From Sacculina carcini (Eukaryota > Arthropoda > Thecostraca > Sacculinidae): a stretch of 64,000 nt of DNA. The notes beneath the pieces were generated by a model, which saw only the letters and a program-made list of their open reading frames with translations, searched no databases and had not been told where the DNA came from. The stretch spans positions 7,224,266 to 7,288,265 of the forward strand of contig OU696581.1 in NCBI GenBank assembly GCA_916048095.2, given 5' to 3'. Position 1 is the stretch's first letter; the number at the start of each line of letters is the position of its first letter. A program made the translations under genes and the position numbers. Positions 10,771-23,423 of this stretch are shown here, piece by piece.

Positions 10771-13040
10771 ACCCGATCAAATTGACAATGCACCTAAAAC
10801 AATTCACTTTCAATGCACCTACAATAGTACGCGTCACTAAAACACACTCTCTATTCGTCCTAATTGCTTCGATTTCCAGTACAATTTCTGCTTCGATTTA
10901 AACTACTACGTCATCACCGCAACAGCCAATCAAAATCCAGCAAAGCAAAACACAAACACACGCCAACGCACACAGACTCATTCTAACATCACATTATAAA
11001 TTATCAATTCACATTGCACTTAAAGGATTTGTAATTTAATCGTAATAACTGAATATTGAGCTTAAATTTAGTAGTTTTAGATCACACGACAAAAATAACC
11101 ACAAAAGGCGGAAAAATATTCAAATAGAAATACATTCACTGACATAATTTGAAAGTTTCGTTGAATGAAACATTTTTAATGTCTCAACAAATTCACCTTT
11201 GTTAGTTTATTTTAACCCATTTTCACCCGGTGATCTCATATGAGATCACATAGAAATGACAATATTTGTGGTTTTTTCTCTATATCAAAACATAATTTAT
11301 GATTTCGCTATATTTATACGAAACATTTCTTTTATATAAATGCGATGTTTAGAGCAGAAAAAACTATTGAAATTGATTGATATACAAGCTTGTAGATGGC
11401 ATAACTAAAAACCGCAGATGTTCAAGGACGGATGAGTCATCTGGTACTCAACAATTATCTAGCAATAATATACTCTCTTTCTTTCTATCCATCTCTTTCA
11501 GTCACTCACTCTCCTATATTTGCTCTTAATTCAGGGGTTCTTAACCGGGGATGCGAACATTACTGCAAAAAATGTAATGGAAAAATGTGTTTTCACATAT
11601 ATATTTTTTCCTGGAAAATATTATTTTCTCTGAGAGAAAATTTCAGCTATGTGAAGGAATACTAAGCAAGTAAATTTTCCTATTATGTTGTTTGTATTTT
11701 CATAATTTACATCATAGTTATCAAGCACCAGAAGGGTGCGACAACTCTGCTGATTTGAAAATATGGTGCGAATACTGGAAAAGTTTGAAAACCACTGTTT
11801 TAATCCATCGGCATTTTTGTTGTGCATGTTGTCGTTTTAGTGTATGCACTTGAACGACGTATAATTTCACTTGCTATATGATATAGGATATTGACCAGCT
11901 AAGAAAACACGGATACAAAAACACCAAGAAGTCTGTGTCACTAGTAAAAATATGTTTTCTTTGTAAAACATGACAGTTTACTCAATAGTGCTTAGTAGAC
12001 CTTGTCTTGTGCCTATAAGCGTGTTGTTGAAAAATTGTACGCATGTTTTCTACCATTATTAACTTTATTTTAATAATTACACACGGGATTTTACAGCAAA
12101 TAATAATATAGTATATATAATTAATCCATTTGCTTAGCTACAACAACACAACACATAATTGAGTATTTACAATTGATATTTATTTGTTTAATATATTAAT
12201 TTATTTATTCAATCAATGCTGCTGCTGCTTGGTTGACAACCACTGAATGATGAAAACATGTTGGTCTTAGCATAGCCATATTTGCCGAGAACGCGCATAG
12301 TGAAATATAAAAAGTGCAGGAGCGAGTTTTTGTGCTGCCTACATTACCGAATGAGCTTTGTGTAGAATTACGCGCAGTGCCTTTGAGTTTATCAGATTTT
12401 TAAGTCGACCAAAACAGAGAGAGAATTTACATTTTTATTCTTATACACCGATCACCCTGCGGCGTAGCAAATCTCGGCTGCAATTCGTTGCAATGACAAA
12501 TGCCCGTGCATGGGCAAACTCTAATGCAGCACCCGCGCCATCTTGTGGCCAATTTTGAAAGCTATCAGATACGCGTGGGTTACTTGCGCTCACTTGAGTC
12601 TAGATTGGCCTACGTTGGTCGATTGTTGTATGTGTGTTGCTGCTCCGTTCGCTATTTGAACCTTGTTTTCCGTTGTTCTTGTCACTGGGGAACTTCTTAG
12701 GACACAAACTCTACAGGTGCGTATGTCTTTTGGGCTCAATAATATCACGTATATAAGCGTGTGCACAAACATTTCTTTGGATACGAACGAGCTAAGAACG
12801 AGAGATTTAGGGTAAATGCAACACGAAGGAAAAGTATAGCTAAATATAATTTTTGCATCAAATAAAAATCTGCAGAATTTGATGAAATGTAATTATATAC
12901 CTAAATTGGATTTATTATCTGCTTTAATTGTATTTTTATTAGTTATTGTGTATCCTTTTCATTATATATATATTAATAATGAATGTATATAATTTAATTA
13001 TCATGGGTTATGTTAGCTATCGCCGCAGACGTGCACGTGC
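10771..13040. other. Non-genic AT-rich stretch
   Basis: No gene, element terminus or long repeat recognised. Short ORFs here lack domain signal and splice context. Confidence 0.5.
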
Positions 13041-13041
13041 A

Positions 13042-13043
<2 letters not shown>

Positions 13044-13106
<63 letters not shown>

Positions 13107-13133
13107 GCACGCACATACACACACACACACATG
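13044..13133. repeat. (AC)n microsatellite
   Basis: About 90 bp of CA repeats with a few GC interruptions, directly upstream of the SINE at 13135. Confidence 0.95.
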
Positions 13134-13134
13134 A

Positions 13135-13335
13135 GCACTCGAGTAGCTCAGTGGTTAGGCGCTGAATTCTCGTGTCAGAGATTCGCGGTTCGAATCCTGG
13201 CCCGGGTTCGTTCATCAACAACTCCGCTTGAATCTACCGGGAGTCACCACTGCAGATGGGCACACAGTGGGGCGCGCCATATAGTCTGAATTGGCTGGTG
13301 CGCGCTTAAAACGACAATAACAACAACAACACATG
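13135..13335 (+). mobile_element. tRNA-derived SINE, second family
   Basis: The head contains TAGCTCAGTGGTTAGGCG (A box) and GGTTCGAATCC (B box) with tRNA-like spacing. A non-tRNA body (GGGAGTCACCACTGCAGATG, GGGGCGCGCC) and a tail of AAC repeats follow. The tail and missing acceptor pairing argue for a SINE rather than a functional tRNA. Confidence 0.75.
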
Positions 13336-13560
13336 AACACACACAGACACACACACACACACATACACAAATATGCGTATACGCAGTGGCGTAGCTAGAA
13401 TATCTGCCCCTCCTCCATCATTTATGTTTGCAGGTCATTTAGCCGCAAGATACTGTGTGTGCTTAACACGACTGTAATAGGGAATTAGCAAGTTCATATG
13501 TCGATATAGCTGGAGAGACGAACCCCTTATAATAATGCATGCTTCCAGTCACCTAATCGT

Positions 13561-14625
<1,065 letters not shown>

Positions 14626-14749
14626 TTGATGAGATAATATAGTTATTTTCAACCGATCTTGCCTTCATTCAGTTATTTGAGATTAAAACAGCAAATATGC
14701 AATAGTATATTCAGAAAATGTGTTTCGGTTGTAATGATAATTCAACCTG

Positions 14750-14811
14750 TTCAGCAGCTCTTGCACCGCCCCGGGTGGCACGCTTTTGGGGGCGGCACAA
14801 GAGCTGCTGAA
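14750..14811. repeat. Hairpin with 23-bp arms
   Basis: TTCAGCAGCTCTTGCACC... (14750-14772) pairs with 14789-14811 at 22 of 23 positions across a loop of about 16 nt. The arm sequence CAGCAGCTCTTGTGC also occurs singly at about 38550 and 43285. Confidence 0.7.
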
Positions 14812-14907
14812 GACGTTGATTCCAGTTCGTCACTGTTGTCACATATATCGCTGGAATATCGGATCGCGATTGTAATTTTTGTTAACAGCAAGCTATAATC
14901 AGTCACA

Positions 14908-15294
14908 ATGGCGTCATCTCTTTTAGATTCTCGTGCTCAGACAAGAACCATAGCAACCGCTCCAGAACCCTTCGAACCCCCCAGCCGGGGGTCCCGAGTG
15001 ATGAGACCCCGTTGCCTCACGCATGATATTGAAATTTATCATGAAGTAGAGCATAAAATTGCACAGCTTAATGGAGACCGAGGGGCTGCTCGTAACTGCA
15101 TTTTCTCAAGTTCGGACCTCTATTATAATGGTGTCATATTTACAATGGGCCCCAAGTATTGCTTTCGAGGGGGCATAAAACCTCGCATCGACTTGTTTGA
15201 ATACTTGTGTTTGAATACTGAACATCGAAGTGCCGTCAAGAATGATATTACGCAATATAGACCAAATTTGTTCTCATTGGATGTATGCAAGTAG
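14908..15294 (+). other. Open frame of 128 codons overlapping a decayed MITE
   Basis: An ATG-started frame upstream of the MYND gene. About 14940-15050 resembles family A MITE (CATAGCAACCGC, a CCGGGGG core, CCCGTTGCCTCACGCATGAT, AAATTTATCAT), and GGGCCCCAAGTATTGC near 15150 also has a counterpart in that family. No protein domain recognised. It may be a MITE-derived frame, an exonised fragment in the 5' region of the MYND gene, or chance; no acceptor/donor joins it convincingly to the next exon. Confidence 0.3.
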
Positions 15295-15386
15295 CTCACA
15301 ATACACATTTGCCGGAGTTGTTGGCAGTAATGCTGACTCCTCTTTGGTTGAACAGATGACTTCACCGTAGCTGATACGCGGTCGTG

Positions 15387-18300
15387 ATGCAAACTCGTGT
15401 CTCCAGAAGCGTCAAGCTGTCATCCAGCTCACCAGGAAATCCCGCCGAGAAGCACGTTCCCGCGTCTGTGAACAGCGAGGTGGGACTTCGGAGACGGTCC
15501 TCTCGCAATCTCAAAACTCCCGCTCTCGACAATTGTGATTTGGTTCGCTCCAGGAAAAGACCCCGCCTTCATACCAACGCCGATGATACAGAAAAACGTA
15601 ACAGTAAAGTTCGGGTTTTGAAAAATCGAAAGCTGACTCCGTTGCGCCGATATGGAAACGCGTTGCGGAACAACATCCCAAACGTGCAGGAAAAGCTTTA
15701 CGTTCCATCGCTTTCGGATCAACAATTTCCTATCATGGCGTGCATTTTGCGCACAGTCATCGAAAACGGTGTTATCAAACAAGTTGATTGCAGCCAGTAC
15801 CAGCGTCCAACTACCAAGTTGACGTTGCGGCGAACAGTCAATGGCTGGGGTGTATCTGTCAACAAGGCTGATTTGGCACATTCGGTGACTCAAAACGACC
15901 CATCTAGTGCCACATCGTGTTCTCTATCAAGCAACGAGGATTTGGACTCCGCTCAATCTTCATGTATCGGTCTGTCAAAGAAAGACTTCAACGATCGTCT
16001 CAAATTACTCTACTTGAAAAATGAAAAGAGAAAGAGTTGCTCGCCAAATAAAGAGACATCAGAGCAAAATTCGTCATCCAGTTCTTCGTATTCTAATACT
16101 TCGGTTCATGATTGCCACTCTACTGCGGATGAGCTTGACAAAGATCATGATGAATCCACCAAAAAGCACGATTCTTTCCTTCCGGAACCTGATAATCTCA
16201 CATCAGACAGTGCAAGTTTACAAGATGTACGAGTGAGTGAAACGTCCGCTAAGGCAAGCTTAGTTGGAAATGATTCCCTTTCCAGAAATATTCAGTCCAT
16301 TTCCAAAAGTACGGGCGTCAAGGATCAGTCGATGATTGTAAATTCACTCCCGATATCGCCGCTAATCGACAACCAGATAACTACTGAACGAGCACCTAAA
16401 ATACGCTTGAAATCGGTGGATGAATTATGCAATAGCCATTCGTCCCCTGGCCTTTTTGCAATCAAAACTGCACCAGTTCGGCATAGTTCTCCTTTACTTT
16501 GCTCAATTTTAGATGATGTACATAAAGATAAAGTTATGAAAAACGAAATAATGAGCTGTGAACTTCTAAGACATTTGCTGCGTGATCCTGATGGAATGCG
16601 TTCTGAAAAGCTCAGTTACGCCAAAGCTGAAGTCAGCAAAAGAGAGCGGATTTCGAGCCTGGGTTCTGCAATGTTGAAAACAGCTGATGATGATAATTCA
16701 ACCAAGCTACTGGACGGTGCTTCATCGAATTTTGTCGCGAAAGAATATCACCAATTTTCTGCTGACAAGTCCTCATCGCCGAAACTCGACCAGAGTAAAC
16801 TAGATAGCATTCGGAGCTTCCTTAACGACCCCAAAGAGAAATTTCCCAAATTTCTATTGGTGCCAGTGTCGAGACTCAATTATTTAATCTCTCAACCGCT
16901 AACTGAGCTGGTTTATCTCCGGGAATTCACTTTAGTTGTTGGTAAATGCAGAAAATGGCCGGCTGCATTGCATGGGATCGTCATTGTGCAGCTAAGTCTC
17001 GCACGTGCGCACAAGTTAATATACAACCCCGACATAGAATTGGGAGCTATACTAACCGACACCTCTGCTCGAATCTCACGTGCATCACCAATCAACCTGC
17101 ATCTTCATGTTCCAGTAGACATTCGATCTTCGAGCATAGATACTGATGAATTTTCTATTGATCAAAATCCAGTTCAAGGTGGGGAGTACACCAAGCTTGG
17201 GGGTAAAACTGGATTATATCCTACTGTCATTTCGTACAATGCTCCCAAAATAGCTGGGTGCATCATTGTGTCGTCTCCCAATGCGATAACTAAGCAGCAA
17301 AGCTCTCAATCAGTATGCATTGCTGAAAGACATGAACCATTGCCTCGCCCAGTGTTGTGTCATTCAAAAGTGACCACATCTTCTGGTGGTCAACTCATCT
17401 GTTCTATATCCGACTCACAGCTGTCTAGCGGTCTCCAATCTAACAGTGAAAATCCAAATAGCGAGCCAAATATGACTCGATTAAATGGAAAACGATGCAA
17501 ATCTCACAACAAGGTTCTGACTAGTCAAGTGGCAATTCATCCTGTGACGTCCGTGCTTAAACAACATTCAGACACTGTGCGTCCCCGTGGTTCGCCACCA
17601 AAGTTACATCCGTTGAATTCACTTCCTGAAAACGGATCACCAAATGATATGAATCTACCTGTCCAACAATGCGTGGGTATTATATGTAGTCAACAATCTA
17701 ACAATGACCCTAGTTCAGTGGCTGTGGCTTCACGTAGTAATCCGTCTTCCTTATACCATGACAAGCTTTCTGAAAAGCAATGTTCTCGTACGGACACAAA
17801 CAAGACGAATGTTTGGGACACTAACGCTACTCAAAATTCCAAAGCAAACACAATGCTTTCTGGTTTGATTAGTGACACAGGTAGATATGAAAATTCGAAA
17901 GTATCGAGGAGTGAGTTTGGTCGTGAACCGTTCGAGAATCACATACAAAACTCGGTTGATATATTTTCAAACACTTCTGATACAGTGTGTACTGGCATGG
18001 GAACAGTATCCACCAGGCGATTCGTTTCTGCACCCAGTCAAGCTACTACAACCATATCTTCATCATGTGGTGGACCCCTTCCGTCTACAATACCGCCCCA
18101 TGGGACAATTCAGGTTGATTTGGACAGAGAAAGCGCATTGGATTCCTCAGAAGGAAGACAACCATCGACAGTGTCATATTCCACAAGAATAGTCCGTTCT
18201 GTGGATTCCAACGACAAAGCAGCTTGGAAGGACTTGACTGAGATTGATAGAGCAGTACCCGAGCCGCGCAACACTAATGAGATATATAAGTATTGCAAAA

Positions 18301-18512
18301 CCATAAATTGTTTGAGTGATTCTTCCGATGATGACACTGGAAATTTGGTTATTGACGAAAGCAATGTGAAGGCAGTTACCACGGACAATGCCATCACGAA
18401 AGATGCTGCATCCAAGACTATTCAGCTCGCGTCTGCGGTGCCAAAATCTACCGATATCGCAAACCCGAAGCTGATGTCCCACTCGGCACACTCTGAGAAA
18501 ATTCGGAGGTTT
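15387..18512 (+). CDS. MYND zinc-finger protein, coding exon 1
   Basis: First coding exon (about 1,042 codons) of a predicted ~1,357-aa nuclear-type protein whose MYND finger lies in the last two exons. The ATG at 15387 is chosen because an in-frame TGA sits at 15372 with no AG acceptor between. Basic clusters near residues 34-40 (LRRRSSR) and 54-60 (RSRKRPR) look like nuclear localisation signals. Two less disordered stretches stand out: about residues 116-155 (PIMACILRTVIENG, KLTLRRTVNGWGV) and 480-560 (KFLLVPVSRLNYLI, FTLVVGKCRKWPAAL). The rest is Ser/Asn/Asp-rich and probably disordered. The exon end is inferred: TTT/GTATAT at 18513 gives the phase 0 needed by the next exon; TAT/GTAAAT about 60 bp on would also fit. 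Function unknown. MYND domains generally bind proline-rich peptides in co-repressors and other partners, so a chromatin or transcription role is a guess. Confidence 0.85.
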
Positions 18513-18741
18513 GTATATCCACGTTACTCACGTGATCATCAATATAATTTTTCAATCAAATTAAGATTTTATGTAAATTACTTCGATAATTTTAACAATC
18601 AGAATTTCATATTGAGAATATGAACATAAATGTGAACGTAACTCGGGTGAAAATTGAGTTATATTTTATGATTGAAGGCCCCGAAGAAGTGGACCACCAG
18701 GCGAAATGATTCGCCCTCGTTTTCGAATCGTATCCGCACAG

Positions 18742-18784
18742 ACGTCAGGAAACGGCTCCAAATGTAACAGACGGAAATCATCGG
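18742..18784 (+). CDS. MYND protein, coding exon 2 (43 nt)
   Basis: A micro-exon bounded by TATCCGCACAG and GG/GTAAGC. Read in phase 0 from exon 1 it gives TSGNGSKCNRRKSS plus one leftover G, which joins the first two bases of exon 3 to make GAG and keeps the frame open through the next 713 nt. That phase match between three separately chosen junctions is the main support. Its product is a short basic, serine-rich linker. Confidence 0.65.
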
Positions 18785-18863
18785 GTAAGCCGCCGCAAAC
18801 TGATGCACATCATTCGTGTATTCAAACGGGTGAGTTGAACTATAGCCCAATGTACAGTACACA

Positions 18864-18904
<41 letters not shown>

Positions 18905-19439
18905 ACACTGTGAGCGGGTTGTCTGGGCTATTATCAATTTGGAACAACAGCACTAGTGGCAGGAGACCTGCCGACGAGACATTAAATTTGGAACTTTTGA
19001 TTGTATAATTTTTGATGATAAATAGAAAAACTGTTGATTTAATTGTAATCTATATGTATAGATTTCATATGACAATTTTACATTGTCTAGTTACATACAC
19101 AATGTCCATGGGCCCTGCACTGGACGATGTCAATTCAGCTTCCATTTCTTGTCAATGTGTCAAGGTCCTACCCACAAAAGTGCATCGTATTGCCGTCTGA
19201 GACCTGTTGCACCGCTAAGACTGTTAAAACCTGGTATAGCGTACAGTGTACTTCGGATATATATTTTTTAAATTCGGGTAGGATGAAAAACCAACGTTGT
19301 GCATAGGCACCAACCCAGAAGGATTATCGCGCCGTTACCCAAACAACGGGGAAAAATATATATACATATGCATATAGGTATAAATAAAGATATCAAATAA
19401 AAATAATTAAATAATAAATAAATAGTAAATAATAATTAG

Positions 19440-22400
19440 ATAAAAAACTAATATATATATATATACTAGCATTAAAACCCGCCCGTTGTGCGGAACAATT
19501 AATAAAAATATTGCAAATTAAAAATAAATAAGGCAAGCTCATGAAAACCTTAATCAATTAAAAGGTTCAAGTTTCATTATTTTTAATTTTATTTTGACAA
19601 AATATTTTCACTCAACCCGCCTCATATTTAAACCCGCCCGACGTGAGGAAAAATTCAGAACTCGAACACCATCCGTTCTGGTTCTTGAAGTCAAATCCAT
19701 TAGTTTTGTATATGAATTCATTCTATACGGTGAAATTGAACGTTTTATTGCTGCCCGCGGGACATTTTTATTTCATAAAAATGAGCCATCGCTTCGTTTG
19801 CGTTTGAAGCCCCTGATCATTGAGCCAGCGAACCATGAACCAGCGCAATTATGTCACCTCATATCCAAGCATACATACACAGACAGACATATAATTTCTT
19901 CTTTATGTATATATATATATAGCATTAAAACCCGCCCGTTGTGCGGAGCAATTCATAACATGAAATTCATATTCAATTCATAAAAAAATATGGAAAAATA
20001 AAAATGAAATAGGGTACACTCATAAAATATTCATCTATTGAAAATTATAAGTTTAATTATTTTTATTCCGACAAAATATTCCCCCTCAGTCCGCCTGAGT
20101 CATTTTTAAACCCGCCCGTCGTGCTGAATAATTCAGAACTCGAACACGATCCGTTCTGCATCTTGAAGTCAAATCCATTGGTTTTGTGTATGGATTAATT
20201 CTACAGGGTAAATTGAACGTTCTATTGCTATAGTTGCTGCCCGCGGAGCATTTTTATTTTTAAAAAAATTACCTTTTTTAAATGAACCATTTGAAAAAAT
20301 GATCTAAAAACACTTTTTTAAACCCACCCGTCGTGCGGAACAATTCATACAATAAAATTCATATCAAATCCATAAAATATAATGAATACAAATTGAAAAC
20401 CAAAAAATGTAACCTATAAATATCTTAACCAATAGAAAAGTCTAAAATTGAATATTTTTGTTCTCATTTTGACAAATATTATCCCTTAACCCGCCTGATA
20501 TATAAATCTGCCCGTCGTGTGGTATAATTCAGAACACAAACACGAAACAAACAATGAAAGATGATGAAATCTTTTCATCAGAATGTTTCCAAACTATATT
20601 TATTACTTAACATCATTCCCCAATATCATTTGCTTAAGTACTATTTTACTTTTACCGCTATAATATTTATTGTTAAAATTTATATATTTTCCGCTATCAT
20701 TAAAACCCAATATAACCTGAGTCAAACCTACCCAACCCAACCCAACCATCCAATCTTGACCGCTCTCAGCCTAGTCTGAGGTGATTTAACTTATTAGTTT
20801 GTGATCACAAAATATACTGATGCGATCATAATTTGTAATCAGAAGACTGAGATTATCTACCCCAGGGGTCCCAAACACGCGGCCCACCAATACTTATCCC
20901 GCCAATATAGTACCCAATACTCAACCCGCCAATATAGTATCGGAACCAAACTGCAAGGCAGCTAAATTCACATTTGTTGCATAATGCGATATAATTATAC
21001 ACCATTATCATATTATCTCATGATTCCCGGTTAATGCTTCCACTAATGCATCATATTCCTACAGTTGTTATTTTTTGGATTACACCGATATTACAGCCCT
21101 TGATATTACAGCCGATATTATATTATACAATCTATATTCTGCTACGTATTATTCTTAATACATATATCATCAGATCGCAAAATATATTTAAACGTTCACA
21201 TCATTCTCCAAAATCATTTGCTTAAGAGCTATTCTACTTTTATCGCTAGAATATTTACTGCTAGCAAAATATCATATACCTCGCTATCATTTAAACCCAC
21301 TCTTTATAGATACATTTAAGCCCGCCCGTCGTGCGGAACAGTTCATAAAATATAATTAATATTCAATTAATAAAAAAATTAGTGAAAATTGAAAAAGAAA
21401 AACAAACCCATAGGAAAGTTTTAGCCAATATAAAAGTCGAAATGTGAAATTTATTTTTCAATTTAGAAAACATGTTTTTCCACAAACCACCTCTTATTTA
21501 AAGCTGCCCGTCGTGCGGAATAATTCAGAACTCAAACACGAAACAAACACAAAGAAAATGGATGAAAAACGACCAAGAGAAAAAGTCAAATTTGTAAATT
21601 CTTGTTTTAATTATTGACGATGTTTTTCCCTCAACACTGCTCAAATTCACACCCGTCCTTCGTGTGTAGTAATTCAGAAGTGTAACACTATCAAAACAAT
21701 GAAACTTTCTGTCATCTCTATAATTCCACATTTATGCGTCCGCTTAAACAGCATATTCATATAGTTGGCATTGCATGATATTACAACCCATATCCTTATG
21801 CAGCTTAAGCTTATGCAGCTTGAAATTAAACCAATTAAATTATACAGTAAAATTCAGTAGTTTACTTTGTTCCCAGTAGCATTTTACCCGCCCGTCGTGC
21901 GGAACGTTATTGAGGACAATAAAGGCTTTATATTCAGTATAGTGTAGCATTAATTAAACTGTACCCAATAAAACCACACCATCCATGCTTGGAGCTAATA
22001 TGATGCATTCTTAATTGTGATTGGGCTTCAGTGAAATTTAATCGGTGTATATTCCTCTGTAATCGCAAGTGCGCATAATAGCTGTCAAATTGGTAATATG
22101 TGCTTTTGACTTTACACCGCCGTAACTTCCTTCAGATACACTTTGGAAAATTAAAAATTATACCGTATTGTAGAAAACAAAATTTCTAGCACGATGGTAT
22201 AATTAATTTTAATGTATGACAAACAGTTCCTGAGAAATGGGTAGAAAAATGAATTAATTTTAGTCACCCGGTGTTCAAGTGTAATTTTGGATGTATTTGA
22301 GAATTTTGCCAATTTTACACGTTTTTTGTATCATTTGTGGGTATAAATTATACATTTTCTTGTAGAACACAAAATTCTCTACACAGTAGTATATTCCTGT

Positions 22401-23411
22401 GTAATCGCAAGTGCGCCTAATAGCTGTCAAATTGGCAATATGTCCATTTGACTTTACACCGCCGTAACTTCCTCCAGATACACTTTGGAAAATTAAGAAT
22501 TATACCGTATTGTAGAAAACAAACTTTCCAGCACAATGGTATAATTTATTTTTATGTGTAACAAATAGTTCTTGAGAAATAGGTAGAAAAATGAATTAAT
22601 TTTAGTCGCACGGTGTTCAAGTGTAATTTTGGACGTATTTGAGAATTTTTCCAATTTTACACGTTTTTTGTATCATTTGTGGGTATAAATTATAGCGTTT
22701 CTTGTAGAACACAAAATTTTCTACACAATAGTATAATTTTTATAACTGTAACTCTGCTGGTTTAAGAGGAATAGATAGCGGAATATTGACCAAAATATTC
22801 GCGTTTTTCAGTGCCTTTTTGACTTTGTCATTTTGACTTCACACCGCCGTAACTTTTTCTTAATACGCTCTGGAAAATTAAAATATATACCGTGCTGTAG
22901 AAAACAAAATTCCCAGCATGATGGTAATATTTATTTAGATGTGTGATGTTTAGTTGCTGAGAAATAGAGAAAAAAGTACAAAAAATCGGACGCGTCGAGC
23001 TTAAATATAATTTTGAATGTAGACTGAAATTTTGTCATTTTTACATATTTTATATTCAATTTTTGGATATTAATTATAGCCTATCGCGTAGAACAGAATA
23101 TTCTCTACACAGTGGTATAATTTGTTTGGCTGTACCATTTCTGGTTTATGAGGAGTAGATGTAGGAATATTGACCAAAATTTTCGCATTTTTCAGGGTTC
23201 ATTTTGACTTTTCACCGCTATAACTTTTTTTGGTTTAATTTTTAAAATTTGAACTTTAGCCTACAGTGTAAACAAGAAAATTTCCAACATGATGGTATAC
23301 ATTTTTAGCGGGTACGCCAAGTGATGGCCGAGTAGCAGCTCATAGAAAATGGACCAAGGAGGGTGGGACAAACACACACACACACACACACACACACAGA
23401 GGATCTATTTT
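19440..23411. repeat. Satellite-like block, large unit 1 (about 3.9 kb)
   Basis: Begins after a (TA)n run at CTAGCATTAAAACCCG and ends CACAGAGGATCTATTTTATATATATA. The first half is a decayed ladder of a conserved word, AACCCGCCCGTCGTGCGGAA and variants, recurring every 110-300 bp (e.g. 19478, 19629, 19928, 20110, 20320, 20508, 21316, 21500, 21885). The second half (22080-23300) has four ladder repeats of 350-400 bp, each containing CACCGCCGTAACTT and a GATGGTATAATT-like word. The whole unit recurs at 25731-29870 with small indels. It carries no transposase or polymerase I can recognise. Confidence 0.8.
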
Positions 23412-23423
23412 ATATATATACTA

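Noticed and set aside
13135..13205. Functional tRNA gene
   Set aside because: A and B boxes are present, but the fold is not closed by an acceptor stem and an AAC-rich retroposon tail follows.
15429..15893. 154-aa minus-strand ORF
   Set aside because: Shadow of the MYND gene's first exon; no motifs or splice context.
18508..18509. Exon 1 donor at GGAG/GTTTGT
   Set aside because: It would leave phase 2 and force a stop soon after joining exon 2/3; the TTT/GTATAT site keeps the frame.
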